A DNA stretch of 26,652 bases from Bacillota bacterium (lineage in GTDB: Bacteria > Bacillota > Clostridia > Christensenellales > Pumilibacteraceae): positions 1-26,652 of the forward strand of contig WQZE01000001.1 of NCBI GenBank assembly GCA_009780875.1, written 5' to 3'. The notes under the pieces were generated by a model. The model saw only the letters and a program-made list of their open reading frames with translations, had not been told where the DNA came from and made no database searches. Positions within the stretch are counted from its first letter, which is position 1; each line of letters starts with the position of its first letter. A program made the position numbers and the translations under genes. Shown piece by piece: positions 14,801 through 24,023 of this stretch.

Positions 14801-17800
14801 GTGCAGAGTATAAAAACAAACACCATAGATAAAATTGGAAATTTGGGACAAGATGTGGAATCCTTGCTTGCCGAGATCAGACGCAAAAAACAAGTGTCTG
14901 CCGTTTTGGCGACCCCCAAAAAATACTTGATTGCAAGCACGCTTTCTAGCCTAGATGTGGTGGTGTATGTGTGCAATGACTATTTTGCGGCAGGGGTTGC
15001 CTTGGAGCAATTGAGTGCCATTTTGGGAGAGCAAGCGGTGGCGTATGTGCCACATCGTGACGATGTGTTGACGGCACACAAGGGGCAGAGCAGGGTCGCT
15101 GATTTTGACAGACTCAAAGCCTTTGACAAGATTGCCAAGGGAGCCACGCTTGTGGTGACCACGGTGGCAGCGTTGACACAAAGGTGCGTTGCAGGGGGCA
15201 AGTTTGTTGCAAAGACGCTGTGTGTCAAAACAGGGCAAGAACTCCCCAAAGATTTTTTGGCAAGGCTCATAGAGATGGGCTATCAAAAAAATGACCAGGT
15301 GGAGGAGCGTGGGCAGTTTAGTACCCGGGGAGATATTTTGGATATATGGTCACCCCATCTTGAACCCATTCGGATTGATTTGTTTGGGGATACCGTGGAG
15401 AGCATCAAGCATTTTGATAGTGAGACAAAAAGGTCCACCCGGTCACTAGACACGGTGTGCGTGATTCCGTGTAGCGAGTGGATGGGGAGTGAGAGGGTAG
15501 ACAAGTATCTTGCACAACTAGCCAAGTACAAAGAGTGCACGATGGCACAGCAATTGTGTGTGGATTTGGAGTGTGGCAGGATTGACACGGCGATGAGTAT
15601 TTTGTGGGGGCTTGACCAAGCAGGGGGCGACACACAGGATTTTGCAACGGTGCCGCAGTTTGTGGAGTATTTTTTACAAGGCAAAAAACTGACCGTCGTG
15701 TATGATGACTGCAAAAAATGCAGTGATGCCTTGGAAATTGCCGTGACAGAACACAACCAGAGAGCCAAACAAATGATTTTGGCAAACAACCTTGTGCCGA
15801 CATTGGTTGCTTTGGTGGAGACTCCCTTTGCGTTTGGAGACCACCAACTTGCCTATCATCAGGTTTTGTCGCAAAATCGCATTTTTGAACCCAAGGCACT
15901 CCACAACTTTGGACAAACGAGTGTGCAAAATTACAGTCACGATTATAGGGTGCTTTTGGAGGATTTGTTGCAATGGCAAAACAGCGAGTACCAGGTTTTG
16001 GTATGTTTGGATGAGGCACAAAAACGGGCGGACTTTTCCAAGTGGGTGACGGACAACGGTCTCAAAAATTTTGCAGGGTTGCAAGTGGTGGATGCGGGGC
16101 TACACTATGGAGACCACTTTTTTGGTGCTAAAAAAATTATCCTGGGCAAATTTGATTTGTACAAAAAAGCCTTTGCAAAAAAAATCAAGAGAGCCAAGCA
16201 ATCCGTTTTTACACAGCCGGATTTGGGTGATTTTGTGGTGCACCATATTCACGGCGTGGGCGTGTATGAGGGCGTGCAAAAGCAAGAGTTTGTGGAGGGT
16301 GCTGCAAGAGACTATGTGGTTATCAGGTACCGTGACAATGATTTGTTGTATGTGCCCGTGGAGAATATGGACACGCTTGCCAGGTTTGTGTCCAAAGAAG
16401 AGCCGCATCTTCATCGCTTGGGGGGACAAGAATTTGCCAAGGTCAAGGATAGGGTGCGGGCAAGCGTGAAAAGACTTGCCTTTGACTTGGTCGCCTTGTA
16501 TGCAAACAGACAAAAGGCAAGTGGGCACAAATATGAGAGCGACCAACCCTTGTACCAAGAGTTTGAGAATCAATTTGAATTTGAACCCACGCCCGACCAA
16601 AAAAGTGCTACCCAAGATGCTTTGCAAGACTTGCGTCAAGGCAAAGTGATGGACAGACTTTTGTGTGGAGATGTGGGATACGGCAAGACCGAAGTGGCTA
16701 TGCGGGCAGCGTTTAGGGTGCTTTTGGAAGGTCATCAGGTGGCGTTTGTTTCGCCTACTACCATTCTTGCCAAACAGCATTATTTGACGGTCAAAAAAAG
16801 AATGGAGCGATTTGGTGTGCGAGTGGCATCCATGTCTCGGCTTGATGGAGCCAAGCAAATTGCAAACACGGTGCAACAAGTGGGGCAAGGAGCGATTGAT
16901 ATTGTGGTGGGTACGCACAGGGCACTCAGCAAGGATTTGGTGTTCAAAAATTTGGGATTATTGGTGCTTGATGAGGAGCAACGGTTTGGCGTGGGGGACA
17001 AAGAAAAAATCAAACAACTCAAAAACACGGTGGGCGTGCTGTCTATGAGTGCTACGCCCATCCCACGGACTTTGCATATGTCTCTGTCGGGGATACGAGA
17101 CATTAGTATCATTGACACACCACCCACCAACCGCATTCCTGTTCAGACCTATGTTGCCGAGTACACAGAGAGCCTTGTGGTGGATGCCATAGGGCGTGAA
17201 CTTGGCAGAGGTGGATCGGTGTTTATTGTGTACAACCGAGTGGAGCATATGGAGCCATTTGCGTGCGGTATCCAAAACCTTGTGCCCTCCGCCAAAGTGA
17301 TTTTTGCACACGGACAAATGGACAAACAAAAACTAGAAGATGCCATTTTGTCTTTTGGTGAGGGCAGGCACAATGTCTTGGTTGCTAGCACCATCATAGA
17401 AAACGGGATAGATATGCCCAATGCCAACACCATTATTGTGGTGGGTGCCGAGAGATTGGGACTTGCACAAATGTATCAATTGCGTGGGCGAGTGGGCAGG
17501 AGTGATAGGCAGGCGTATGCATATTTTACTTTTGATGATGGCAAAACTTTGTCGGAGACCGCTAGCAAAAGATTGAGAGCCATCAGTGAGTTTACCGACC
17601 TTGGGGCTGGGTACAAGTTGGCTATGCGTGACCTTGAAATCCGAGGAGCGGGCAATGTGCTTGGGAGAGAGCAACACGGACATATGGACAAGGTTGGCTA
17701 TGACTTGTATTGCCGTTTGTTACAACAAGCCGTAGAAGAGCAAAGAGATGGTGTGGTCAAAAGCAGTGACCATTTTGAAATCAAGGTGAGCACGGATTTG

Positions 17801-18175
17801 TCGGCACACATACCGCACGGTTATCTTGCGGACGAACAAAGCAGACTCAATTTGTATAGCCGAGTGGCAAGGTTGCAATCACAAAAAGAGCGACAAGATT
17901 TGCTGAGTGAGATGCTGGATATCTATGGCACGCCCCCCAAACAAGCACAAAATCTGCTTTTGATTGGTTTGGCCAAAAACCTTGCACAAAAACAAAGTGC
18001 TGTCGGAGTCGTCATCAAAAAAAATGTCATTGGTATCAAGTTTGAAAAAATCAAAGACATACCCAAGTCCTTGCAAGGCGCCTTGCAAAAAGGGCAGTGC
18101 GTGTTGGACCCACAAACCGCTATGGTCAAGTGGGGCAGTGTAGGAGCAATGTTGGCGATGTTGTCGCCCGCATAA
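14801..18175 (+). CDS. mfd: Transcription-repair coupling factor Mfd
   Basis: Removes RNA polymerase stalled at DNA damage and recruits UvrA. At 1124 residues it is near the usual 1150. The N-terminal UvrB-like module includes FSTRGDILDIW and PIRIDLFGDTVESI. The RNA-polymerase-binding domain holds GDFVVHHIHGVGVYEGV. The RecG-like translocase has Walker A GDVGYGKT (623-630), DEEQ (724-727), SATPIPRTLHMSLSGIRD and, in the second RecA lobe, ENGIDMPNANTII and QLRGRVGRSDR. The C-terminal domain is the TRCF regulatory domain. The start is GTG 14801 after GAGTAGGG. It forms an operon with rsmG. I see no break. Confidence 0.97.
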   Translation: MQSIKTNTIDKIGNLGQDVESLLAEIRRKKQVSAVLATPKKYLIASTLSSLDVVVYVCNDYFAAGVALEQLSAILGEQAVAYVPHRDDVLTAHKGQSRVADFDRLKAFDKIAKGATLVVTTVAALTQRCVAGGKFVAKTLCVKTGQELPKDFLARLIEMGYQKNDQVEERGQFSTRGDILDIWSPHLEPIRIDLFGDTVESIKHFDSETKRSTRSLDTVCVIPCSEWMGSERVDKYLAQLAKYKECTMAQQLCVDLECGRIDTAMSILWGLDQAGGDTQDFATVPQFVEYFLQGKKLTVVYDDCKKCSDALEIAVTEHNQRAKQMILANNLVPTLVALVETPFAFGDHQLAYHQVLSQNRIFEPKALHNFGQTSVQNYSHDYRVLLEDLLQWQNSEYQVLVCLDEAQKRADFSKWVTDNGLKNFAGLQVVDAGLHYGDHFFGAKKIILGKFDLYKKAFAKKIKRAKQSVFTQPDLGDFVVHHIHGVGVYEGVQKQEFVEGAARDYVVIRYRDNDLLYVPVENMDTLARFVSKEEPHLHRLGGQEFAKVKDRVRASVKRLAFDLVALYANRQKASGHKYESDQPLYQEFENQFEFEPTPDQKSATQDALQDLRQGKVMDRLLCGDVGYGKTEVAMRAAFRVLLEGHQVAFVSPTTILAKQHYLTVKKRMERFGVRVASMSRLDGAKQIANTVQQVGQGAIDIVVGTHRALSKDLVFKNLGLLVLDEEQRFGVGDKEKIKQLKNTVGVLSMSATPIPRTLHMSLSGIRDISIIDTPPTNRIPVQTYVAEYTESLVVDAIGRELGRGGSVFIVYNRVEHMEPFACGIQNLVPSAKVIFAHGQMDKQKLEDAILSFGEGRHNVLVASTIIENGIDMPNANTIIVVGAERLGLAQMYQLRGRVGRSDRQAYAYFTFDDGKTLSETASKRLRAISEFTDLGAGYKLAMRDLEIRGAGNVLGREQHGHMDKVGYDLYCRLLQQAVEEQRDGVVKSSDHFEIKVSTDLSAHIPHGYLADEQSRLNLYSRVARLQSQKERQDLLSEMLDIYGTPPKQAQNLLLIGLAKNLAQKQSAVGVVIKKNVIGIKFEKIKDIPKSLQGALQKGQCVLDPQTAMVKWGSVGAMLAMLSPA

Positions 18176-18206
18176 TCTTTCAAAAAACCAAGTTTCACAA
18201 AAACGC

Positions 18207-18235
18207 TTTACAAAAATTGGAAATTTTGGTATAAT
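18207..18235 (+). promoter_or_regulatory. Promoter of the parvulin-like lipoprotein gene
   Basis: TTTACA (18207-18212), 17-base spacer, extended -10 TGG-TATAAT (18230-18235). The leader to ATG 18336 is about 95 bases and shows no structure I can name. Confidence 0.8.
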
Positions 18236-18335
18236 AAAGAGTAACAAACAATTTGTTTGGAGATTGTGCCATTTGTCTTGTATGCAATGCTTTGCAGTTG
18301 GCAAAAATAGGTAGAGTAGACTTGGCTGAGGTTTT

Positions 18336-20312
18336 ATGAAAAAAAGTGTGAGTGACAAAAAAACAAAGTTTTGGAGAGTGGCAACCATTGCTTTTGCAAT
18401 GTTTTTTGCAGTGGCTTTTTTTGCTGGATGCAATTTGGTGCAAAAAGATGCGTTGAGAGATGACTCCTTGATTGTGGCAACCGTGCAAATTGGAGAGCAA
18501 AAGCAACAAGATGGTGGGGACAAAGTTTTTGCCAAGCAGACTTTTCATATCTACAAGCAAGACCTCAAAAATCAATTGAGCAGTCAAGCACAAAGTGGGA
18601 CAACCATTGATGAGGCGGCTGCCAATGCTGCCATAGATGTTTTGGTACAAGGAGAGTTGGTGCAACTTGACTTTGCAAAACAATTGTATTTTGGCGACCT
18701 TGTGCTTGCACCCAGCATTGATATGACGCCCAATGATTTGGAGGATGACCATTTTGAGACCGATTATCGGGTTTTCAATGCCATTCTCAAAGCGACCTAT
18801 ACCAACATAGACAAACGCTTGTTTGAGATTGCCAATGAGATTTTGGCGGAGAGAGGGCAACCCGCCATTGGCAAACCGGATTCGGGCAGCAATAGGCCCG
18901 AGTTTCCTGTTGCACCCAATGAGGATGTGCCTTTGAGACCCACCGACCCTGGCTATGTGCCAGAGGCATTGTATGTGCCCGATGTTTTTCCTGGCAATAG
19001 TGGGGACGGCACGGATGCTAGCAACGATGGCAACAATTATGCATCGCTTCAAAGAGAGGCGTTTAGACGCTATATCAAAGAACTCACGACGGGCATACCT
19101 GATATTTTTAGGGCGAGCAAAGATATCCAAAAGGGCTATCAAAAACAAATGGAGGATATCACCGCTATCCTCAAAGGTGCGGACCAAAAAGAGGCGTATA
19201 GACAAGGGTATCTCAAACTGGGCAATGACCTCGTTGATTTTATCCAAAAGGGTGGCAACTATCTTGAAAAAGGTGAGCAAAGCATTTTGTGGTACAGTGT
19301 TGCTAGGAGTTCTTATAGGGCACAGTTGCTCAGTTTGTTTAGAGACCGCATTGAGTGGAGTGCAAGGGACAACATTAGCAACGAACGCATAAACAAGTAT
19401 TACAATGATACGCTAGACAACCAAAAAAGACAATTTGCCGATGATGCAGATGGCGGTGCTTTTGCAACGGCTGCCGATGGTACGGGCTTGTTGTTGTACA
19501 ATCCTGGCAATCGTTTGTATTGGGTCAAACATGTCTTGGTGGAGTTTAGCGAGGCACAAAAGGCGGAACTTGCCAATATCAAGGCGATGGCTCAGTCACA
19601 AGAGGAATATGTGCGATTGCGTGCAAGCCTTGCTGGCGTGGACGAAAGCCGTGGAGTCTATGGCATCAATATCAAAACACACCCCATTGTGGACGGCAAT
19701 GAGGACGCAAGCATCCAATTGACGGCCGCCGATGTCTACAACGAAATCAAGCATAGAGTGGGCACAAGTGGTTTTGATGCACAGACGGGCAATGGTTATG
19801 ATAGTCACAGGACCTTTGACAGTATGATTTTCAAATACAATCGTGACAAGGGCTTTGCGGACAAAATCAAGGATGAGGGTAGAGGGTATCTTGTCAAACC
19901 CGCCAGCGTCCCCAACAATCCAGAAAAAGATGGATTGGATGGACAATGGATGGTTGAGTTTTCCAAAGCAGCAAGGGCTTTGCGGTACCAATACAATGGG
20001 GATGCACAATTGGGTGGGGACCCTATGCTTCAAAACAGATTGGGCACAATGGAACCTGCCTTGACAGATTATGGCTTGCACATTGTTTATTTGAGTGATG
20101 TGACCGTATCCAATAGAGTGTTGGGGCTGGGTGACTATACCACGGCATCCCATAGACGCAAAGTGTATGATGCCATCAAAGATACGCTTGCCAACCAAGA
20201 TGCCGGCAAGGCGTATGAAATCTGGCAGGCACAAGCCGTTGGGGACTACCTCAATCAAAACAGTGAGGCGGTCACACGGTTCCCAAAAAGATACAAAGAT
20301 TTGTGGCAATAA
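18336..20312 (+). CDS. Lipoprotein with parvulin-like (PrsA/SurA) foldase features
   Basis: 658 residues. A lipoprotein signal peptide (basic KKSVSDKKTK, hydrophobic core, lipobox FAGC with C32) predicts anchoring on the outer face of the membrane. A helical SurA/PrsA-like N-terminal part follows, then a Pro/Asp/Asn-rich linker (about 165-235), then helices. The parvulin signature appears in two pieces: YWVKHVLVEFSEAQKAE (about 390-405), and far downstream WMVEFSKAAR and TDYGLHIVYLSDV (about 535-595), which match the usual start and end of a PpiC domain but are separated by ~140 residues rather than ~70. It probably helps fold exported proteins; isomerase activity is uncertain because of the insertion. 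ATG 18336 follows GAGG. Confidence 0.8.
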   Translation: MKKSVSDKKTKFWRVATIAFAMFFAVAFFAGCNLVQKDALRDDSLIVATVQIGEQKQQDGGDKVFAKQTFHIYKQDLKNQLSSQAQSGTTIDEAAANAAIDVLVQGELVQLDFAKQLYFGDLVLAPSIDMTPNDLEDDHFETDYRVFNAILKATYTNIDKRLFEIANEILAERGQPAIGKPDSGSNRPEFPVAPNEDVPLRPTDPGYVPEALYVPDVFPGNSGDGTDASNDGNNYASLQREAFRRYIKELTTGIPDIFRASKDIQKGYQKQMEDITAILKGADQKEAYRQGYLKLGNDLVDFIQKGGNYLEKGEQSILWYSVARSSYRAQLLSLFRDRIEWSARDNISNERINKYYNDTLDNQKRQFADDADGGAFATAADGTGLLLYNPGNRLYWVKHVLVEFSEAQKAELANIKAMAQSQEEYVRLRASLAGVDESRGVYGINIKTHPIVDGNEDASIQLTAADVYNEIKHRVGTSGFDAQTGNGYDSHRTFDSMIFKYNRDKGFADKIKDEGRGYLVKPASVPNNPEKDGLDGQWMVEFSKAARALRYQYNGDAQLGGDPMLQNRLGTMEPALTDYGLHIVYLSDVTVSNRVLGLGDYTTASHRRKVYDAIKDTLANQDAGKAYEIWQAQAVGDYLNQNSEAVTRFPKRYKDLWQ

Positions 20313-20358
20313 AGAGAAAAAGAGAGAAAATGACAGGGATGGATTGATAACACTGCGT

Positions 20359-20388
20359 TTGGTCAATCCTCCCTTTTTTGTGTAAAAT
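20359..20388 (+). promoter_or_regulatory. Possible promoter at the YitT gene start
   Basis: TTGGTC (20359-20364), 18-base spacer, TAAAAT (20383-20388), one base before ATG 20390. Transcription from it would start just inside the gene, so it may not serve this ATG, or the hexamers may be coincidental. Confidence 0.3.
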
Positions 20389-20389
20389 T

Positions 20390-21307
20390 ATGATTGCAAA
20401 ACTATTACCCAAAACCAAAAAAATCTTGTCGTATCCGACCATCTTTTTGGCGAGTATCACCAATGCCTTGGGGATGCATATTTTTATCATACCCAATCAC
20501 TTTGCGGCGGGGGGCGTGGGTGGTATCTCCAATATGATACAGCACGCCACGGGCATTAGCAGTGGTGTTTTTATGTTGGCAATCAATGTACCGTTGATTG
20601 TGATTGCTTTTATTTTTTTGGGACACGAACTTGCTATCAAGTCCACGCTGTCCATTTTGACAGCATCGGGAGCCTTGTTTTTGATGGATTATTTTGGCTT
20701 GCCGGGATATGATGTCAAGGTGCAAGCGGACAGTCAATATATGCTGGCGGCCGTAGGTGCGGGGGTTGTGTGCGGTGCGTCGGTGGCAACCATTTTCAAA
20801 ATGCAGGGCACGACGGGCGGCACGGATTTTGTGGCGGCTTTGATACACAAAAAGAGCCCCAATCTCAATATCATTTGGTATATCTTTGCAATGGATATGG
20901 TGGTGGCATTGGTGTCTATTTTTGTGTTCAAGGGAGCCAATGGCAAACCCAATATCACACCTGCCTTGCTCTCTCTTGTGTTGATGTTTGTCAACGGGCG
21001 GACTTGTGATAGGATTATGGCGGGATTCAAGGCCGCCATCAAGTTTGAGATTATCACCAGTCAGCACGAGGAGGTCAAGCAAGCATTGTTTGACGGAGTA
21101 GGGCGTGGTGTGACTCGGATACCTGCCTATGGTATGTACAACAAGAGCGAGTTGAGTATTTTGGTGTGCGTCGTACGCCGCAGTGAGATACCCAAAGTGC
21201 AAGAGATTTTGAGACAGTTTCCCGGGACTTTTAGCATCATTACCAAAACCTCCGATGTGTTGGGTCAGCGGTTTAGCAGCGTTCACAAAGGCAAAAGTGG
21301 TCTATAA
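20390..21307 (+). CDS. YitT family membrane protein
   Basis: 305 residues. The N-terminal part is the YitT membrane domain with about five helices and family signatures: NALGMHIFIIPNHFAAGGVGGISNMI, LFLMDYFGLPGY, and CGASVATIFKMQGTTGGTDFVAAL. The C-terminal ~100 residues are the soluble DUF2179 domain (EIITSQHEEVKQALFDGVGRGVTRIPAYGMY, then VVRRSEIPKVQEIL), which has a ferredoxin-like fold. The exact transport or sensing role is unknown for most members. ATG 20390 lacks a Shine-Dalgarno; a TTG at 20378 in the same frame is an alternative. It lies 77 bases after the lipoprotein stop. Confidence 0.92.
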   Translation: MIAKLLPKTKKILSYPTIFLASITNALGMHIFIIPNHFAAGGVGGISNMIQHATGISSGVFMLAINVPLIVIAFIFLGHELAIKSTLSILTASGALFLMDYFGLPGYDVKVQADSQYMLAAVGAGVVCGASVATIFKMQGTTGGTDFVAALIHKKSPNLNIIWYIFAMDMVVALVSIFVFKGANGKPNITPALLSLVLMFVNGRTCDRIMAGFKAAIKFEIITSQHEEVKQALFDGVGRGVTRIPAYGMYNKSELSILVCVVRRSEIPKVQEILRQFPGTFSIITKTSDVLGQRFSSVHKGKSGL

Positions 21308-21317
21308 AATTGTGGAC

Positions 21318-21350
21318 AAAAAACTGCTGCCACTGGGCAAGCAGTTTTTT
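21318..21350. terminator. Terminator between YitT and DUF1540 genes
   Basis: A stem of AAAACTGCT with AGCAGTTTT plus an inner GCC/GGC, around 21318-21350, flanked by an A-run and a run of T, so it can work both ways. A separate 14-bp palindrome TGTGCATATGCACA lies at 21367-21380, just after the DUF1540 stop. Confidence 0.85.
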
Positions 21351-21397
21351 TGCAAAAAATTGTGTGTGTGCATATGCACAAATGTGCAAGTGGGGGA

Positions 21398-21706
21398 TTA
21401 GTGTTTGATATAGGTCATACACATAGCCGCCTTGTCACTGGTGGAACTCATCACGGTGATTCCATTGGCAATGCATTTGGTTGATTTGTTGAAAATGCAG
21501 TCGTGTGCCGTGCATTCTACGGCGGTGTCCACGCTATAATTGGCTGGCACAAAATCCTCACCACCCTCAAACATTTGTCTTCGCTTGTCTTCGTTTGGTT
21601 TGTATGTCGTGCAGTCCGTGCTGTTGTCAACGCCTATTTTTTTGGATACGCAACAGTACCCTTTGTTGAATTGGCAGTCTCTTAGTCCACATTTTAGGTC
21701 TTTCAT
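21398..21706 (-). CDS. DUF1540 protein with two cysteine-rich repeats
   Basis: 102 residues made of two DUF1540 units. Unit 1: CGLRDCQFNKGYCC, then a DCTTY end (about residues 6-36). Unit 2: CTAHDCIFNKSTKC, then a MCMTYIKH end (about 66-102). Each has the C-x4-C-x7-C spacing followed by a later Cys, probably a small metal-binding or disulfide fold. DUF1540 proteins are frequent in Clostridia, including spore formers, but their function is unknown. ATG 21706 is preceded by GAGGAAC. An extended -10 (TGG-TATTAT, hexamer 21752-21747 on this strand) lies about 40 bases upstream. Confidence 0.9.
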   Translation of the reverse strand: MKDLKCGLRDCQFNKGYCCVSKKIGVDNSTDCTTYKPNEDKRRQMFEGGEDFVPANYSVDTAVECTAHDCIFNKSTKCIANGITVMSSTSDKAAMCMTYIKH

Positions 21707-21746
21707 CAAAGTTCCTCAAAAATTTATTTGCGGGCAAAGTGAGTGC

Positions 21747-21755
21747 ATAATACCA
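21747..21755 (-). promoter_or_regulatory. Extended -10 of the DUF1540 gene
   Basis: On the minus strand TGG-TATTAT, the hexamer at 21752-21747, with no clear -35 at 16-18 bases. The rest of the gap to the promoter at 21871 contains a run of seven C (21803-21809) and six G (21827-21832) that could pair. Confidence 0.5.
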
Positions 21756-21870
21756 ACTTTGCCGCATAGTACTAGTATTGACAAGTTTGAAAATAATTAT
21801 TACCCCCCCTTGGTGCAATTTTTTGTGGGGGGAGCGTGTTGAAATTTCCCAAATTTTTACAAAATACTGA

Positions 21871-21899
21871 TTGACAAGTTTTGCAATTTAAGGTATAAT
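21871..21899 (+). promoter_or_regulatory. Consensus promoter of the small Zn-ribbon / prephenate dehydratase-like genes
   Basis: TTGACA (21871-21876), 17-base spacer, TATAAT (21894-21899). It reads into the gene at 21968 with a leader of about 60 bases. Confidence 0.88.
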
Positions 21900-21967
21900 A
21901 ATAATACCTATATTTTGCAATCTCATTTTGCAAATGTTGGAGATAGGACATTCAAGAGTGTGACAAA

Positions 21968-22249
21968 ATGAAAAAAACAAAAAATAACAATCTTTGCCCT
22001 GATTGCGGTGCGGCATTGCAAGAGGGGATGTGCCTTTCTTGTGACCCTGCGGGGGTGTTTAGCATGCCCAAAAGTCAAGTCAAGGTGGTGGGCAAGAGTG
22101 GACAAAAATCCGAACCTCAAAAAGTCCGCAACCTTTTGGGTGGACTTGTGGGGCAATTGTTTGGATTGGAAGACGCATCCGATGACGATGATTTGGATGA
22201 TGATAGACAAACGGTCGCCAAAGAGATAGAGTTTGAGCAATTGGACTGA
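21968..22249 (+). CDS. Small zinc-ribbon protein with acidic tail
   Basis: 93 residues. The N-terminal CPDCG...CLSC (Cys at about 10, 13, 22, 25) is a zinc-ribbon pair of knuckles. A basic middle part (KSQVKVVGKSGQKSEPQK) is followed by a hydrophobic patch (LLGGLVGQLFGL) and a very acidic stretch (DASDDDDLDDD). It may bind nucleic acid or protein; no family is recognised. ATG 21968 was chosen as the first Met; a GGAGATAGG lies about 20 bases upstream, farther than ideal. It is probably co-transcribed with the next gene. Confidence 0.75.
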   Translation: MKKTKNNNLCPDCGAALQEGMCLSCDPAGVFSMPKSQVKVVGKSGQKSEPQKVRNLLGGLVGQLFGLEDASDDDDLDDDRQTVAKEIEFEQLD

Positions 22250-22311
22250 GAACGATGGACGCCAAACCAAACCAAAAAATCAGGGACGCAAGTCAAAGAG
22301 TTGGGAAAACT

Positions 22312-23124
22312 ATGAAAAAAATAGCATATTTAGCACCGTACAATAGTACGACGGCAGAGGTTGCCGATACGCTGGGCAAAAGAGGGTATGGGGTACTGGA
22401 ATGTATCACCGCCCACGAAATCATTGCAAGCATTGATGCGGATACCTATGGCGTGATTCCACTTGAAAATTGTGTGGATGCCTCCGCAAGTGAGAGTTTG
22501 GATGCTTTGTTGGCGACCGACAAAGCGGTTTATATTAGCAAAAAACATTTGCAACGGGCGGACTACCGTATTTTTGTTATCAATGGCGTCAAGTACAGTG
22601 ATATCAAAAAAATCAAGGCACCTGCCTATGTGTACGAGATGTGTAGGCAAAACCTTCACGATATTATGCCACAAGCAAGCATTGAGTTTGTGTCCAGCAC
22701 GGATAGAGCGATTGAGGAGTTGAGCGCAACCACTTGTGCCATTGCGAGTGTCATCAACAAAGCCAAGCATTTGTCAATGGGGAGCACAAGTATCACCGAT
22801 GAGGGCTCGCCTAGTACCAGTTTTGGATTTTTGACGATGGATACTACGGTGGCAAAAGATGCGCAGACAACCTTGCTTGCGGTCACTGTTGCCAACCACA
22901 AAGGGGCGATTGCGGGCGTTGCGGATGCTTTTGATAGGCACGATATCAAAATCCAAAGTTTCAAAACACATAGCGTGCGTGAGGAAAGCATTCAATTGAT
23001 TGTGGAGTTGCAAATCAATGCGAGAGCCAAAGATATGAAAGGTGCCATCGATGACATCAATGGCGAGGCGGATGCGGAGGCATTGGAGCACACAAGTAGG
23101 GTCAAACTCTTGGGTTGCTATTAG
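22312..23124 (+). CDS. Divergent prephenate dehydratase-like protein with ACT domain
   Basis: 270 residues with the prephenate dehydratase layout: a two-lobed PDT domain (IAYLAPYNSTTAEVA opening, GVIPLENCVDASASESLDALL, SSTDRAIEEL, CAIAS, TSFGFL) and an ACT domain (LLAVTVANHKGAIAGVADAFDRHDIKIQSFKTHSV). PDT converts prephenate to phenylpyruvate in phenylalanine synthesis. Two hallmarks differ: the usual TRF reads TSF (the Thr is kept) and the ACT ESRP motif for Phe binding is missing. Activity and feedback control are therefore doubtful. ATG 22312 starts the conserved domain; an earlier in-frame ATG at 22255 would add 19 basic residues. Confidence 0.8.
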   Translation: MKKIAYLAPYNSTTAEVADTLGKRGYGVLECITAHEIIASIDADTYGVIPLENCVDASASESLDALLATDKAVYISKKHLQRADYRIFVINGVKYSDIKKIKAPAYVYEMCRQNLHDIMPQASIEFVSSTDRAIEELSATTCAIASVINKAKHLSMGSTSITDEGSPSTSFGFLTMDTTVAKDAQTTLLAVTVANHKGAIAGVADAFDRHDIKIQSFKTHSVREESIQLIVELQINARAKDMKGAIDDINGEADAEALEHTSRVKLLGCY

Positions 23125-23149
23125 GAAAGGCGTGATTAGGAGGGGGCAT

Positions 23150-23980
23150 ATGTTTTGTAGACAATGTGGGCAATCCATAGACAAGGATTCTTTGTTTTGT
23201 GCAAAGTGCGGGACAAAGGTGGCAACACAAGACGCTACCAACACAGAGGTTGTAGAGCCGGGGCGGGGCGTGTCTAGCGACAAGCTAGCCAATCCTTTTG
23301 GGGCTGAGTACGGCAGGGCGAGTGGTGCGGCCTTGGGTGAGGGGATGACGCCTGTCGGGTTTTTTGTGTCCGCTCCCAAGGTGATTCCTGGCGTCAAGTT
23401 TGCAAGAGGGGTGGCGATTGCCATTGGAGCCTTTTTTTTGCTGATGCTTTTTGGATGGGCGACGACCGCACTTGCCTACAAAAACAGTGCGGCATTGCCT
23501 CCCAATTTTTTTGGCGGATTGGTGATGCCCACCCAAGAGTTTGAGGCGGTGGCGCTCATACAGACGCTTGGAGCGGCGATTTCTTTGTTGGTGTGCATTG
23601 TGGCGTGGCTCATTGTGGGTTTTTCTGCAAGGTTTTCGCAAAGAAAATTGCAAACGAGCCTTGATAAAAAACTTGCACACAAAACACAAGTCATTTTGTT
23701 TTGCGTGCTCATCGTTGCTTTGGTGCTTTGTGCTGTCGTGGCAGTTTTGAGTTTTGTGTTTGACAATCGGTTGTATGATGCACTCTTGCGAACCTATACC
23801 GAAGACGAGGTGGCAGGTGCCGATTTGATCAAACTACCCATCAGTGTCACTTGGATGGCTTTTAATTTGATACTGCAATATATTTGGGGTATTGTACTTG
23901 CGGGGATTGCCCTTGGGTACTCTTGCAAAAACTACAAGAGAGCGTGCCAGGAGATGGGCACAGAAACAGAAAAAAAGTGA
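23150..23980 (+). CDS. Zinc-ribbon membrane protein
   Basis: 276 residues. The N-terminal MFCRQCGQSI...FCAKCG is a classic zinc-ribbon (Cys at 3, 6, 17, 20), followed by a flexible linker and about four hydrophobic helices (around 85-107, 132-158, 180-206 and 240-262). Many such zinc-ribbon plus membrane proteins in Bacillota are uncharacterised. ATG 23150 is preceded by AGGAGGGGGC, a near-perfect Shine-Dalgarno, so the longer open frame from 23042 is not used. It starts 25 bases after the prephenate dehydratase-like gene and is probably in its operon. Confidence 0.85.
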   Translation: MFCRQCGQSIDKDSLFCAKCGTKVATQDATNTEVVEPGRGVSSDKLANPFGAEYGRASGAALGEGMTPVGFFVSAPKVIPGVKFARGVAIAIGAFFLLMLFGWATTALAYKNSAALPPNFFGGLVMPTQEFEAVALIQTLGAAISLLVCIVAWLIVGFSARFSQRKLQTSLDKKLAHKTQVILFCVLIVALVLCAVVAVLSFVFDNRLYDALLRTYTEDEVAGADLIKLPISVTWMAFNLILQYIWGIVLAGIALGYSCKNYKRACQEMGTETEKK

Positions 23981-24023
23981 CGCAAAAAGGGAGCAAGAAT
24001 CTTTGCCCCCAAGGGTCAAGTGG

